Translations under genes and position numbers: made by a program | Notes under the pieces: model-generated | What the model was told of the DNA's origin: nothing | What the model saw: the letters and a program-made list of their open reading frames with translations, nothing else | Database searches by the model: none | In this document: in pieces, positions 9,548 through 18,349 of the stretch | Layout of the letters: each line of letters begins with the position of its first letter | Numbering within the stretch: the first letter of the stretch is position 1 | Assembly: GCA_029262065.1 (NCBI GenBank) | Contig: JAJDAC010000048.1 | Coordinates: forward strand, 1 to 64,000 | Direction of reading: 5' to 3' | Length of the DNA stretch: 64,000 nt | Source: Candidatus Krumholzibacteriota bacterium | GTDB taxonomy: Bacteria; Krumholzibacteriota; Krumholzibacteriia; JAJRXK01

Positions 9548-10237
9548 CTACCAGAAGAGCGTATGGGGCACCCAGCCCAGGTGCGCGGCCGCGCGCAGAA
9601 GAATCTGTACGCCCAGAAGCACCAGGGCCACCGACGCCAGGCGATCGACGCGCTGTCGTCGGGCCAGGGTGAAGCGGGCGCCGGCCACTGAGAGCGCGAA
9701 CAGCGCCGGCACCGTGCCCAGGCCGAAGGCCACCATCATGAACATGCCGTCCCACGCGCTGCCGGCGGCAGCCGCGCGCAGCTGCATTGTATATAGAAGG
9801 CCACACGGGATCAGGCTGTTCAGGCAACCCAGCAGGAAAATGCCCGCGATGTCGCCGTCGGCGGCAATGGACGCTCGCGCGCGATGAAGTAGCTTCAGCA
9901 ACGAAGGCGGCGCCGGCGCGAAACCGTCACCCCAGGTCAGGCGCGTCAGCGCGAGCGCCACGACCAGCAGACCCGCGATAAGTAGGATCCAACCCTGAAA
10001 AGTCTCCAGGGCGGAGGCCACCACCACGAAACTCCCGGCCAGGCCGAATACCGCTCCCAGGAAACCGTACGCGAGCACGCGCCCGCTGGCGTAGATCAGT
10101 TGACCGCGTGCGGTGTGGTTGGGAATGCAGCGCGAAACACTGACCACCAGTGCGCCGCACATGCCCAGACAGTGAGCGCTGCCCGCCAACCCCGCTACGA
10201 ACGCCAGGCCCCACGTAGCCAGTCGATCGGGGGTCAT
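9548..10237 (-). CDS. Sulfite exporter TauE/SafE-family membrane protein, cbb3 oxidase-linked
   Basis: A 229-residue protein with about six membrane spans. It opens with GLAGSAHCLGMCGALV, the HCxGMCG signature of the SafE/DsbD-like membrane family that accompanies cbb3 oxidase genes in many bacteria and is implicated in copper or thiol handling during oxidase assembly. The start is ATG 10237, overlapping the stop of the FixH-like gene as ATGA, although the frame is open far upstream inside that gene. With the FixH-like gene it forms a two-gene unit divergent from the oxidase operon. Confidence 0.75.
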   Translation of the reverse strand: MTPDRLATWGLAFVAGLAGSAHCLGMCGALVVSVSRCIPNHTARGQLIYASGRVLAYGFLGAVFGLAGSFVVVASALETFQGWILLIAGLLVVALALTRLTWGDGFAPAPPSLLKLLHRARASIAADGDIAGIFLLGCLNSLIPCGLLYTMQLRAAAAGSAWDGMFMMVAFGLGTVPALFALSVAGARFTLARRQRVDRLASVALVLLGVQILLRAAAHLGWVPHTLFW

Positions 10238-10650
10238 GGTTCGCGCACGAATACGCGGTGGGTGAATACCGTGCCCTCGTCGGCGCGAAGTTCCACTTCC
10301 CACTCGCCGCCCATCACGAATACGACCTCGGCCGATGCCACGCCCGACTCGTTGGCCGGCTGAAGGTTCGCGAATGTAGCGCCGTGATCCATGCTGGGCA
10401 TGGTCAGTACGAGCTGGCCGGCCGGTAGGGGGTTGGTGCCGTCGGTGGCGTACTTCAACCGACAGTGTCGGCGAGCCACGAGTTCTTCGGCAGTGGTGAT
10501 CAGGGTCACGCTCTGGGCACGACCGTCGACCTGCGCGACGAACTGCACGGGACCTTCGGGCGTACGCGGGCTCGATCCGCAAGCGGCAATGCCCCCGAAT
10601 GCCAGACCCATCGCAAGAAAACGCGTTAACAAAATGTGGTGAGCGAACAT
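10234..10650 (-). CDS. FixH-like lipoprotein
   Basis: A 138-residue protein with a hydrophobic leader ending in the lipobox GIAAC, so it is probably a lipoprotein. The remainder (QFVAQVDGRAQSVTL, LVLTMPSMDHGA, GGEWEVELRAD) has the beta-sandwich pattern of FixH/CcoH-type and related copper-associated domains. FixH proteins help mature cbb3 oxidase; this one is lipid-anchored where classical FixH has an N-terminal membrane helix. It is translationally coupled to the SafE-like gene and faces the oxidase operon across a 188-bp intergenic region. Confidence 0.65.
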   Translation of the reverse strand: MFAHHILLTRFLAMGLAFGGIAACGSSPRTPEGPVQFVAQVDGRAQSVTLITTAEELVARRHCRLKYATDGTNPLPAGQLVLTMPSMDHGATFANLQPANESGVASAEVVFVMGGEWEVELRADEGTVFTHRVFVREP

Positions 10651-10701
10651 GTTGGCCAGAGTAGTGAGGTTCTCTGCAAACGGGGGAAGCCCGAGACGAA
10701 T

Positions 10702-10738
10702 ATCACAAGATCACACAACTCGACTGCGATCTTGTGAT
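10702..10738. promoter_or_regulatory. 11-bp inverted repeat in the divergent fixH-like / cytochrome c intergenic region
   Basis: ATCACAAGATC (10702-10712) and GATCTTGTGAT (10728-10738) form a perfect 11-bp inverted repeat around a 15-base spacer. It lies between the minus-strand start at 10650 and the plus-strand start at 10839, with no T-run on either side, so an operator shared by the two transcription units is more likely than a terminator. TCACA/TGTGA half-sites recall CRP/FNR-family binding but are in the outward order. Confidence 0.55.
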
Positions 10739-10838
10739 GTTGAACCTCCAATGCACCCAGGGAGCTTGGAGCCTTCATTTCTTTTCGTAAGAATCACCTA
10801 CGAGTTCTGATTGCCCCTCAACGATCCGGGAGGATTGG

Positions 10839-11672
10839 ATGCTTCGCCGTGATACGCGCAGCGATCTCACCAGCACTGCGCTTGTCGCGTTGCTGACCCT
10901 GGCCGCTTTGGCCGGGGGTTGGGCGCTGGCGCGTGCCCAGGACGAGACCGCCGAACCAACGACGCCGCGAACCCTGGAAGAGCTTCGCAAGGCCGACCTG
11001 CTCGCCGAGGGGAAGAAGGCCTACGACATGTACTGCAGTGGTTGTCACGGTGTCGACGGCGACGGCAAGGGCCCCGCGGCTCGGTTTCTGGATCCGCTGC
11101 CGCGCGATTTCACGACGGCCGCCTACAAGTTCCGTTCGACGCCGTCGGGTGCGCTTCCCACCAATGCCGATCTGCACCGGGTGTTGAGTCAGGGCGTTCT
11201 GGGCACGTCCATGCCCAGCTGGTACCTGATGCCGGAGAACCAGAAGTACGCGGTGATCGAGTACCTGAAGACGTTCTCCGAGGAATGGGAAAGCGAATAC
11301 GCCTACGAACCGGCCATGGCCATTCCCGGGAAGCCCGAATACGTGGGGTCGTCGTCGTCGGTGACCCGGGGCGGCGAACTCTACGGTCAGATGGGCTGCG
11401 GGCAGTGTCATGGTGAAACCGGCCAGGGTGACGGCCCCGCATCGAACTCGTTGACCGACGACTGGGGCAACCCGATCAAAGCCTTCGATTTCACCAGCGG
11501 CGCGCTAAAGGGCGGCGCGTCGGCTCGTGACGTCTACCGCACATTCACTACCGGCCTGAACGGTACGCCCATGCCTTCGTACGCGGACATTCTCGACGAT
11601 ACCGACCGCTGGCATCTGGTTTCCTACATTCTATCGCTGCGCACGTCGGGCGGGGAGGCAAAGGGTCGATGA
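10839..11672 (+). CDS. Dihaem cytochrome c, first gene of cbb3 oxidase operon
   Basis: A 277-residue exported cytochrome with two class-I haem sites, CSGCH (66-70) and CGQCH (187-191). The N-terminal hydrophobic segment (residues about 12-32) ends ARAQD and may be a signal peptide or an anchor. Two c-type haems match the CcoP subunit of cbb3 oxidase, but the gene stands before ccoN and the protein lacks the usual CcoQ-like N-terminal part. It may therefore be a CcoP replacement or the electron donor. Its stop overlaps the ccoN start as ATGA. Confidence 0.8.
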   Translation: MLRRDTRSDLTSTALVALLTLAALAGGWALARAQDETAEPTTPRTLEELRKADLLAEGKKAYDMYCSGCHGVDGDGKGPAARFLDPLPRDFTTAAYKFRSTPSGALPTNADLHRVLSQGVLGTSMPSWYLMPENQKYAVIEYLKTFSEEWESEYAYEPAMAIPGKPEYVGSSSSVTRGGELYGQMGCGQCHGETGQGDGPASNSLTDDWGNPIKAFDFTSGALKGGASARDVYRTFTTGLNGTPMPSYADILDDTDRWHLVSYILSLRTSGGEAKGR

Positions 11673-13084
11673 CTTCCATCACCATGTCGGGGGCACCTAC
11701 TGCCGCCGTTACCGCTCGCAGTCTGGTGAATCGACCGCTGGTGCACGCGCATCTGCTGGCGGGCATCGGCTGGTTCCTCGTAGCCATCTTGGCCGGACTT
11801 CTGTTCTCCACGCAGTTCGTTCGTCACTACCTGTTTCCCGATCAGGAACTGCTGTCGCCGGGCCGCGTGCGAATGGTGCACACGCACCTGGTGGCGTTCG
11901 GCTTCATCTTCAATTGTCTGTTGGGCGGAATGATCTGGGCCGTGCCCAGACTCTGTGGCCAGCGCATCCTGAGCGACAAGCTGGGTTGGCTGATTTTCGG
12001 CGTGTGGCAGGCCATCATGCTTTCGGCCATGGCCGGAATTCTGGCCGGCCACGGGCAGGGGGTGGAGTGGGGCGAGAACCCCACCTGGATCGACCCGTTC
12101 GTGGTGGTGGGTTGGGTTCTGGTGGTCACCAACCTCATTGTTCCGATTCTTCGGTCACGCGAGAAGAATCTATATGTATCGATCTGGTATTTCCTGGCGG
12201 CCTTCATCTGGACCGCGCTGACCTACGTCATGGGCAACTTCTTCGTGCAGTATTGGGTTCCCGGCGTCTCGGGGGCGGCGGTAACGGGCCTGTACATCCA
12301 TGACCTGGTGGGCTTGTTCGTTACGCCCATTGGTTGGGGTCTCATGTACTACTTCGTGCCGGTCATCTTGAAGCGGCCCGTCTGGAGCCACGCCATGAGC
12401 CTGATCGGGTTCTGGGGCCTGGCGTTCTTCTATCCGCTGAACGGCGTGCATCATTACCTGTACAGCCCGATTCCCATGTACGTGCAGTACGGGGCGGTGG
12501 TGTCGACCATCGCGGTGGAACTGGTGGTGACCACGGTGGTCATCAACTTCTTCATGACCATACGGTTCGATTTCGACACGCTGCGTACGAGTCTTCCCAT
12601 GCGGTGGTTCTACACCGGCATGGTTCTGTACTTCATTACGTGTCTGCAGTGCGCGTTCCAGACCACGCTCACGTTCCAGAAGATCATCCACTTCACCGAC
12701 TGGGTTGTGGCGCACGCGCATCTGGTGATGTTCGGCGTGTTCAGTTTCTGGATCTTCGGAATCATCGTGCACCTGTGGCCAAAGCTCACGGGCCGACAGT
12801 GGGCGAGCCGTCGTCTGAACGAGTGGCACTACTGGCTCAGCATGATTGGTCTGGTGATCATGTTCTTCGACCTGACTATCGCCGGGCTGGTGCAGGGCTT
12901 CAGCTGGAAAGCGCTGAGTCCGTGGGAAGAAAGCATCGTGGCCAGCATTCCCTTCTGGTGGGTGCGGGCATTTTCGGGAGTGATGATTTCGGCGGGTGCG
13001 CTTTGTCTGGTTTCCAACATTGCGCTCACCGCGCGGCGTCCGGTAACCGAAATGGCGCCCGAACTTCAACCGGCCACCACCTAG
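11669..13084 (+). CDS. ccoN: cbb3-type cytochrome c oxidase subunit I
   Basis: A 471-residue polytopic protein of the haem-copper oxidase superfamily, close to the usual CcoN length. The helix containing VHTHLVAFGFIFNCLLGG provides the low-spin haem ligand. GVHHYLYSP and the WVVAHAHLVMFG helix carry the histidines for Cu-B and the haems expected in subunit I. It reduces oxygen to water with high affinity and pumps protons across the inner membrane. The start overlaps the preceding cytochrome gene by four bases. Confidence 0.95.
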   Translation: MTSITMSGAPTAAVTARSLVNRPLVHAHLLAGIGWFLVAILAGLLFSTQFVRHYLFPDQELLSPGRVRMVHTHLVAFGFIFNCLLGGMIWAVPRLCGQRILSDKLGWLIFGVWQAIMLSAMAGILAGHGQGVEWGENPTWIDPFVVVGWVLVVTNLIVPILRSREKNLYVSIWYFLAAFIWTALTYVMGNFFVQYWVPGVSGAAVTGLYIHDLVGLFVTPIGWGLMYYFVPVILKRPVWSHAMSLIGFWGLAFFYPLNGVHHYLYSPIPMYVQYGAVVSTIAVELVVTTVVINFFMTIRFDFDTLRTSLPMRWFYTGMVLYFITCLQCAFQTTLTFQKIIHFTDWVVAHAHLVMFGVFSFWIFGIIVHLWPKLTGRQWASRRLNEWHYWLSMIGLVIMFFDLTIAGLVQGFSWKALSPWEESIVASIPFWWVRAFSGVMISAGALCLVSNIALTARRPVTEMAPELQPATT

Positions 13085-13096
13085 GAGGGAGCGACA

Positions 13097-13762
13097 TTGG
13101 AACGATTACAAACAATTCTCCTGGTCGCGGGGCTGGGCTTCTTCCTGTTTTCCGCGCTCATCATGGGGGTGTGGCCATACACCCTTCTGAAGGACGTACC
13201 GGTAGCCAGCCTGGAAGAGTTGGCGAAGGATATCCATCCCTCGTTCAACGATCTTTCGCAGCGTTACCCGGAAGTGTTTTCCGAGTACTACGGACAGCCC
13301 AATGAAGCGGCGTACGCCAAGGCGCTCGAGCGCGGCCGCGACATCTACATCGCCGAAGCGTGTTGGCATTGCCATAGCCAACAGATACGACCGGTGAGCA
13401 ACGAGTCGCTGCGCTTTGGGCCGGTGAGCCGAGCGGGCGAGTACCAGAACGTTCTGCAATTGCCGCAGTTGTTGGGAACGCGACGCGTGGGGCCGGACCT
13501 GAGTCGTGAGTCGGGAAAGCGTAGCAACGACTGGCACGCGGCGCATCTGTACGAACCCACGTGGGTGGTGCCGGTTTCGGTCATGCCTTCCTACAAATGG
13601 TTTTTCGAAACGCGCGTGAACGACGAGGGCGACGCACGCATCGTTCCCAACGAAGACGGCCTGGCCGTCATTGCGTATCTGCAATGGTTGGGAAGCTGGT
13701 CTGAGATACCGCCGGCTACGTTCTACAATGCCGGTCAGGTTATCGGCGAAGGAGGGAAATAA
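13097..13762 (+). CDS. ccoO: cbb3-type cytochrome c oxidase subunit II (monohaem)
   Basis: A 221-residue protein anchored by one N-terminal helix (residues about 7-25). It has a single c-type haem site CWHCH at 89-93, followed by SQQIRPV as in CcoO. It passes electrons from the cytochrome c subunit to CcoN. Translation begins at TTG 13097, 5 bases after an AGGAGGG ribosome site; no ATG or GTG fits better. It lies 12 bases after ccoN. Confidence 0.92.
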   Translation: MERLQTILLVAGLGFFLFSALIMGVWPYTLLKDVPVASLEELAKDIHPSFNDLSQRYPEVFSEYYGQPNEAAYAKALERGRDIYIAEACWHCHSQQIRPVSNESLRFGPVSRAGEYQNVLQLPQLLGTRRVGPDLSRESGKRSNDWHAAHLYEPTWVVPVSVMPSYKWFFETRVNDEGDARIVPNEDGLAVIAYLQWLGSWSEIPPATFYNAGQVIGEGGK

Positions 13763-13763
13763 T

Positions 13764-14093
13764 ATGAACAAAGCACAACAGGTACGACGCGTAACCATAT
13801 TCACTACCTTCGTCATATTTCTGGCGGCCATTGGCTTCGTATTCAAGATCTGGGAGTTCGTACGTTCACTGGGAGACGCGGACGCGGTGGGTTTCGCAAT
13901 CGTGCCGCTCAGTAGCTACTTCCTCACGGGTTTCGGTTTCCTGCTGCTTCTGATCTGGGCCGCCGGCCGTGGCATGTTCCGCGATGTTGAGGCACCCAAG
14001 TGGCGCATGATGGAAATGGAACACCAGTACGCGTTGGAAGAAGACGAGGACGAGTCGGACGACTGGTGTCTCAGCGAGGAGGACGAGACGTGA
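13764..14093 (+). CDS. Small membrane protein of the cbb3 locus
   Basis: A 109-residue protein with two hydrophobic helices (about 10-27 and 48-67) and a very acidic C-terminal tail (EEDEDESDDW). It starts at ATG 13764, after GGAGGG and right behind the ccoO stop. Its position is where ccoQ is normally found, but it is longer than CcoQ and I cannot assign it to that family. An accessory or assembly subunit of the oxidase is plausible. Confidence 0.65.
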   Translation: MNKAQQVRRVTIFTTFVIFLAAIGFVFKIWEFVRSLGDADAVGFAIVPLSSYFLTGFGFLLLLIWAAGRGMFRDVEAPKWRMMEMEHQYALEEDEDESDDWCLSEEDET

Positions 14094-14293
14094 GTGACAA
14101 ACCCAAGATCAACTACAACGAAGATCAGGACACCGAGCCGGTGAGCCTGGGTTACGAAGGCAGCGATGTCACCATGCTCATGCGGTTTCTGTATCTGGCG
14201 TTTCTGGTGTTCAGCATCTACTACGTCATTTCCAACGGGGTTCCGTCGCTGCGTCAGTGGCTGACGAACCCGCCCATTCAGTTGTTCGGCTAG
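14090..14293 (+). CDS. Very small single-span membrane protein of the cbb3 locus
   Basis: A 67-residue protein with one hydrophobic segment (about residues 33-50), preceded by an acidic N-terminus. It starts at GTG 14090, overlapping the previous stop as GTGA, with GCGAGGAGGA just upstream. It is the second small membrane protein between ccoO and the copper ATPase. It could be a CcoQ/CcoS-like subunit, but the sequence has no diagnostic motif. Confidence 0.6.
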   Translation: MSDKPKINYNEDQDTEPVSLGYEGSDVTMLMRFLYLAFLVFSIYYVISNGVPSLRQWLTNPPIQLFG

Positions 14294-14298
14294 CTCGC

Positions 14299-16467
14299 AT
14301 GACCACGGTTGCCTCGGCTGACGTTCTGGACCTTGCATCTGTGACTACCGCAGATGCGGGGCGTTGGTGCGAGCAATGTGGCCTGACCGCGAGCCGGCAT
14401 CCGGTGGAAGTGATGCGCGGCGACGCCACGGTGTTCTACTGTTGCACCGGCTGCCAGTGGGTGGCGCAACTCATTGGTGACCCCAAGAGCGGGGCGCGGG
14501 CCAAGGGAACCATTCTGCGTCTGGGCGTGGCGTTGTTCTTTGGTATGAACACCATGGTGTTCAGCCTGGCGCACTACGGCAACCTGTTGGGCGACGATCA
14601 ATCTTCGTTGGGCGCCCTGCGGCTCATGGACGTGCAGCGTTGGGCCCAGTTGGTGTTCACCATACCGGTCATGGTGTTGCTGGGAGGTCCCACGCTTGCA
14701 CGATTGGCCGACCTGCGACGCGGTCGACCCGCGGCGTTGGACGGATTGGTAGCCTTGGGCGCAACCACGGCCTTCGTCACCTCGGTCTGGAACACGTTGC
14801 GCGGTGCCGGCGACGTGTACTTCGACACCGCGGCCATGCTGCTCATTTTCATAACGCTGGGCAAGGCACTCGAGGCCAGCGCACGGGTTCGCGCCCGACG
14901 CCAGTGGGACAAACAGCTCGAAGCGCAATCCGATACCTATTCGGTCCTGCGCGACCGAGAAGTTGCTCTGACCACGGAACAGTTGGTCTTGGGCGATCAC
15001 GTACGCGTGGAGGCCGGCCAGCAGATTCCCGTGGACGGAGTCGTGTTGGAAGGCCGGGCCTGGGTAAGGTCTGATTGGTTGACCGGTGAGTCGCAGCCAC
15101 GTGCCGTGGGCGTGGATGAGCAGGTACTGGCCGGGTCCATCGCCACCGACGCATCGCTCACGGTGCGGGCGACATCCACGGGAAGCAACTGTCGCAAGGA
15201 GCGACTGCGCCGGCTGCTCGACGACGCGCGTGGATCCCGGCCGCCGCTCGTGAACCTGGGTGATCGCATGGCCGGCGTATTGCTGGTGGTCGCGTTGGTC
15301 GTGGCGGTGGTGGCCTTTGGTCTGGGCTGGCGGGAAGGCGGCGCCGTATCGGCGATCAGTCGCACCGTGGCCGCGTTGGTGGTGGCCTGCCCGTGCGCCA
15401 TGGGTATCGCCGCGCCGCTGGCGTTCTGGAATGCGTGGTCGGCGCCGGCCGCGCAGGGAATATGGCTTCGTAGCCCCGAGGTGGTCGAGCGCTTGGCCCA
15501 GGTATCGCACGTGGTGTTCGACAAGACGGGAACGCTCACGCAACCGGGTCGCGAGAATATTGCCGTGGACCTGTTGGTCGAAGGCTGGTCGAAGGAGCGG
15601 GTCCTGGGTGTGGTGTCGGCGCTGGAGAAAGAAGTTCGGCACCCCTTGGCCGAGGTGCTGCGTGCTCCGCTTGGTCCGGTGACCACGGTGTTTCTGGATG
15701 ACGTTCGCGCGGTACCCGGGCGCGGCGTAACTGGAGTCGGCGCCGCGGACTTTGCCCAAGGCCATGCTTTCACGCTGGGTAGTCGGCGCTTCATGACCGA
15801 AGAAGGCATGGCCGGGCTGCCTTCCCCGGTCGAAACGTCGGACCACGAACTGTTCCTGGCCTGCGAGGGACGTATCGTGGCTCGTATTCTTCTCGAAGAA
15901 CGGATTCGATTCGGCGCGGGTCCCGCGATGCGCGGCTTGCGCAGTCTGGGAGTTTCAACCGAGTTGATGAGTGGGGATCACGAGCCCCGGGTGCGTGCTA
16001 CCGCGAACCAGTTGCATATTGGCGCTTCCCACGGCGGAGTATTGCCCGAACAGAAATTGCAGAAGCTGCGCGATCGCGCCGGCGCGCACCACGTGGCCAT
16101 GGTTGGCGACGGCATGAACGACGCTCCGGCCATGGCCGGGGCCTGGGTGGGAATTGCTCTGGCGGGGGCGACCGATCTCACGCGATCGGCGGCGCATGTC
16201 ACCGCCATCGACGCATCGCCGGCCGCCGTGCCCGCGTTGATCCGACACGCGCGCAAGGCGCGTCGCGTGGTATTACAGAACTTCGCCTGGGCCATTGCCT
16301 ACAACGGCGTGGCGTTGTTCCTGGCCGCTACCGGTCACCTTCAACCCATGATGGCGGCCATGGTCATGCTGCTCAGTAGCTTCACCGTGACTCTCAGCAG
16401 TCGCCGGGCGGGCGCATTCCCCAGGCTGCCCCGCGAACAATCATCTGAAGTGGAGCCAGCCCTTTGA
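14299..16467 (+). CDS. ccoI: Copper-transporting P-type ATPase, cbb3 oxidase type
   Basis: A 722-residue P1B-ATPase. The N-terminal cysteine-rich domain has CEQCG and CCTGCQW, the PF12156-type metal-binding region of FixI/CcoI; no separate CxxC HMA domain follows, so it is shorter than many homologues. The CPC ion-transport motif is at 364-366, the phosphorylated aspartate is D408 in DKTGTLT, and the hinge motif GDGMNDAPA comes near residue 605. It exports or delivers copper for assembly of the binuclear centre in CcoN. It starts 5 bases after the previous gene, and its stop overlaps ccoG as TTGA. Confidence 0.93.
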   Translation: MTTVASADVLDLASVTTADAGRWCEQCGLTASRHPVEVMRGDATVFYCCTGCQWVAQLIGDPKSGARAKGTILRLGVALFFGMNTMVFSLAHYGNLLGDDQSSLGALRLMDVQRWAQLVFTIPVMVLLGGPTLARLADLRRGRPAALDGLVALGATTAFVTSVWNTLRGAGDVYFDTAAMLLIFITLGKALEASARVRARRQWDKQLEAQSDTYSVLRDREVALTTEQLVLGDHVRVEAGQQIPVDGVVLEGRAWVRSDWLTGESQPRAVGVDEQVLAGSIATDASLTVRATSTGSNCRKERLRRLLDDARGSRPPLVNLGDRMAGVLLVVALVVAVVAFGLGWREGGAVSAISRTVAALVVACPCAMGIAAPLAFWNAWSAPAAQGIWLRSPEVVERLAQVSHVVFDKTGTLTQPGRENIAVDLLVEGWSKERVLGVVSALEKEVRHPLAEVLRAPLGPVTTVFLDDVRAVPGRGVTGVGAADFAQGHAFTLGSRRFMTEEGMAGLPSPVETSDHELFLACEGRIVARILLEERIRFGAGPAMRGLRSLGVSTELMSGDHEPRVRATANQLHIGASHGGVLPEQKLQKLRDRAGAHHVAMVGDGMNDAPAMAGAWVGIALAGATDLTRSAAHVTAIDASPAAVPALIRHARKARRVVLQNFAWAIAYNGVALFLAATGHLQPMMAAMVMLLSSFTVTLSSRRAGAFPRLPREQSSEVEPAL

Positions 16468-17348
16468 AGTCGCTCAGCCCACGCCTCAGATTGCGCAAGG
16501 TACTGTTGCCGTTGGCCCACCGGTTCAAGTTCTACCGTGGGCTTAGCCTTGGTGTGTCCGTGGTGATTCTCTGGGCGCTGCCCTTCTTTGGTTTGGCGAG
16601 GGTCGACCTGTGGCGGGGCGACCACGCGGCGCTGGGAAAGCCGGTAGATCTTGTCGAAGGTCTGGCGGCCACGCTAGGGGCGATCGCGTTGCTGTACGTG
16701 ATCACGTTCGCCAGCAATCTCATCGTCGCGCGTATGTTTTGCGGTTGGGGCTGTCCGATCGGGCAGATCTCGCGCTTCGGCGAAGGCGTGGAAGTAGCTC
16801 AGCGCACCGGCAAGGGTCGCGTGTGGAGCGTGGTGAAGGGCGGTGCGTTTGGTGCGGCCGTTTCATTCGCGCTGCTGACCTGGTGGGTGCATCCCGCGGT
16901 ATTCATTTCGGGCAGCATCAAGGCCAAGCTCATTTCGCTGGCCGTGTTGGCGGCGCTGGTGGGCTCCACCTACATCCACGGTCGTTTCTGGCGCTGGGCA
17001 TTCTGCCGGAAGGTGTGCCCTATTGGCCTGTACTACTCGGTGGTGGCCCCCACCACCAGCATTGGCATTGTCTTCGAACAGCAGATGGACACGTGCATTC
17101 AATGCGAAGTGTGCGCGAAGGTGTGTCCGGTCGATCTGGATCCGCGTGACCTTACGGTTACCCGGGTATCAGAAGGTGGGCTGTCGTTGTCCGACCTACC
17201 CGCCGACAATCACTGTCTGCGATGTGGCGACTGCGTGGCGGCGTGTGAGCATGTCTTCCGCAACCGCGATCCCAAACACGTGCCCCTTCATTTCGGCATT
17301 GGGCGCCGTGGCGTGCCCCTGCATGCAAAGGAGAAACCCAATGGATGA
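16464..17348 (+). CDS. ccoG: CcoG/RdxA-type membrane ferredoxin, short form
   Basis: A 294-residue protein with about four membrane spans, a FCGWGCPIGQ motif and FCRKVCPIGLYY. Two [4Fe-4S] motifs follow, CIQCEVCAKVCP from C211 and CLRCGDCVAAC from C251. This architecture is that of CcoG/FixG/NapH polyferredoxins; CcoG reduces copper for cbb3 assembly. The usual C-terminal periplasmic Ig-like domain of CcoG is absent, the protein ending soon after the second cluster. Start TTG 16464 overlaps the ccoI stop. The position strongly supports the CcoG role, although NapH-like naming would also fit the length. Confidence 0.8.
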   Translation: MKSLSPRLRLRKVLLPLAHRFKFYRGLSLGVSVVILWALPFFGLARVDLWRGDHAALGKPVDLVEGLAATLGAIALLYVITFASNLIVARMFCGWGCPIGQISRFGEGVEVAQRTGKGRVWSVVKGGAFGAAVSFALLTWWVHPAVFISGSIKAKLISLAVLAALVGSTYIHGRFWRWAFCRKVCPIGLYYSVVAPTTSIGIVFEQQMDTCIQCEVCAKVCPVDLDPRDLTVTRVSEGGLSLSDLPADNHCLRCGDCVAACEHVFRNRDPKHVPLHFGIGRRGVPLHAKEKPNG

Positions 17349-17958
17349 CCAGCGCGCGAAGGTTCGCACGGAGCTCGAAGGGCTGCGGTTACGCCAGGCC
17401 GAGCTCGAGGCGCAACTCGAAGCCATGGAGGGACGCGCTCCGGCGTGGCCGCCGGTGGGGTACTACATGTCGTACCACGTGCTGGCCGGTATGATCATGG
17501 GCATCTTCGGCGCGGCCATGAGTCTCATGTTCAACGTCATTGGTGCGGCCATGGTGGGCAAGCATCCGCTGGAGATCATTCGGGTGTACCTGACGTTTCC
17601 GCTGGGGGAGACCGCTCTGAACGTGGACGACTCCAGCACCCTGGCCATCGGTTGCTTCCTTTACATTGCCATGGGTATGGTGGTGGGCGCCGCGTTGCAC
17701 GTGGTGTTGTCGAAGTGGTTTGCACACGCGACCATACGCATGCGATTCATGGTCACGACCAGCGGCGTTCTGGGGTTCTGGATTGTGAACTACTACGTGG
17801 TGCTGAGTTGGTTGCAGCCGCTGTTGTTCGGTGGCAACTGGATTCTCAGCATGATCCCGTGGTGGGTGGCGGGCGCGACGCACCTGGTGTTCGGGTGGAC
17901 CATGTTGGTGTTGGAACCGTGGGGCAGGTTCGAACGCAGTTGGGGGCGCGGAGCGTAG
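17341..17958 (+). CDS. Hypothetical multi-span membrane protein of the cbb3 locus
   Basis: A 205-residue protein. Residues 1-35 are charged and heptad-like (a likely short coiled coil), followed by about four to five hydrophobic helices. ATG 17341 follows AAAGGAGAAACCC and overlaps the end of ccoG by 8 bases. I recognise no family. Its place as the last gene of the oxidase operon suggests a role in assembly or regulation of the oxidase, by context only. Confidence 0.6.
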   Translation: MDDQRAKVRTELEGLRLRQAELEAQLEAMEGRAPAWPPVGYYMSYHVLAGMIMGIFGAAMSLMFNVIGAAMVGKHPLEIIRVYLTFPLGETALNVDDSSTLAIGCFLYIAMGMVVGAALHVVLSKWFAHATIRMRFMVTTSGVLGFWIVNYYVVLSWLQPLLFGGNWILSMIPWWVAGATHLVFGWTMLVLEPWGRFERSWGRGA

Positions 17959-17973
17959 ACCGAGTCTACTCGG
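17955..17973. repeat. Overlapping palindromes carrying two convergent stop codons
   Basis: GTAGAC-CGA-GTCTAC (17955-17969) and CCGAGT-CT-ACTCGG (17960-17973) overlap. They contain the TAG of the plus-strand membrane protein gene and the TAG of the minus-strand ArsR gene. They could act as a small bidirectional terminator hairpin, but no T-run follows. Confidence 0.4.
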
Positions 17974-18313
17974 CGTTTTCGTCACCGCGTACCACGTCGA
18001 GCGTGGCCTGCAGTTGGTTGGCCACGCTGCCGCAGACGATTTCGCACATCTCGAAAATGGACGAGTCCGTCACTTGGTAGAACACCTGAAGTCCGTCTTT
18101 CCGTCGGTTCAGATATCCCGCCCGAAACAGGATCTGCAGGTGCTTGGACACGTTGGCCTGATTGGCGCCCGTGGCCACGACCAGCTCGCCCACCGACCGC
18201 TCCTGGTCGCCCAGGCGCTGGAGGATGTTCAGCCGAAGCGGGTCGCTGAGCACGCGGAAGCGCTGGGCGATTATCTCCAACATGTTTTCAGACAATGGTT
18301 TACGTGGTTTCAT
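17966..18313 (-). CDS. ArsR/SmtB-family transcriptional repressor
   Basis: A 115-residue winged-helix regulator. FRVLSDPLRLNILQRLG and GANQANVSKHLQILFRAGYLNRRKDG are the ArsR helix-turn-helix and wing. The only cysteine is in FEMCEIVCGSV near the C-terminus (two Cys), which may sense a metal or thiol; the classical ELCVCD metal motif is absent. It is divergent from the RND-permease operon across a 172-bp AT-rich region, so it probably represses that operon and itself. Ligand unknown. Confidence 0.8.
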   Translation of the reverse strand: MKPRKPLSENMLEIIAQRFRVLSDPLRLNILQRLGDQERSVGELVVATGANQANVSKHLQILFRAGYLNRRKDGLQVFYQVTDSSIFEMCEIVCGSVANQLQATLDVVRGDENAE

Positions 18314-18349
18314 GTTGGGCGCTCCCGGCTTGACGTGCGATGCGGTTGC

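Noticed and set aside
14290-15846. 518-codon minus-strand frame
   Set aside because: Antisense shadow of the copper ATPase gene; composition is Arg/His-rich with no domain.
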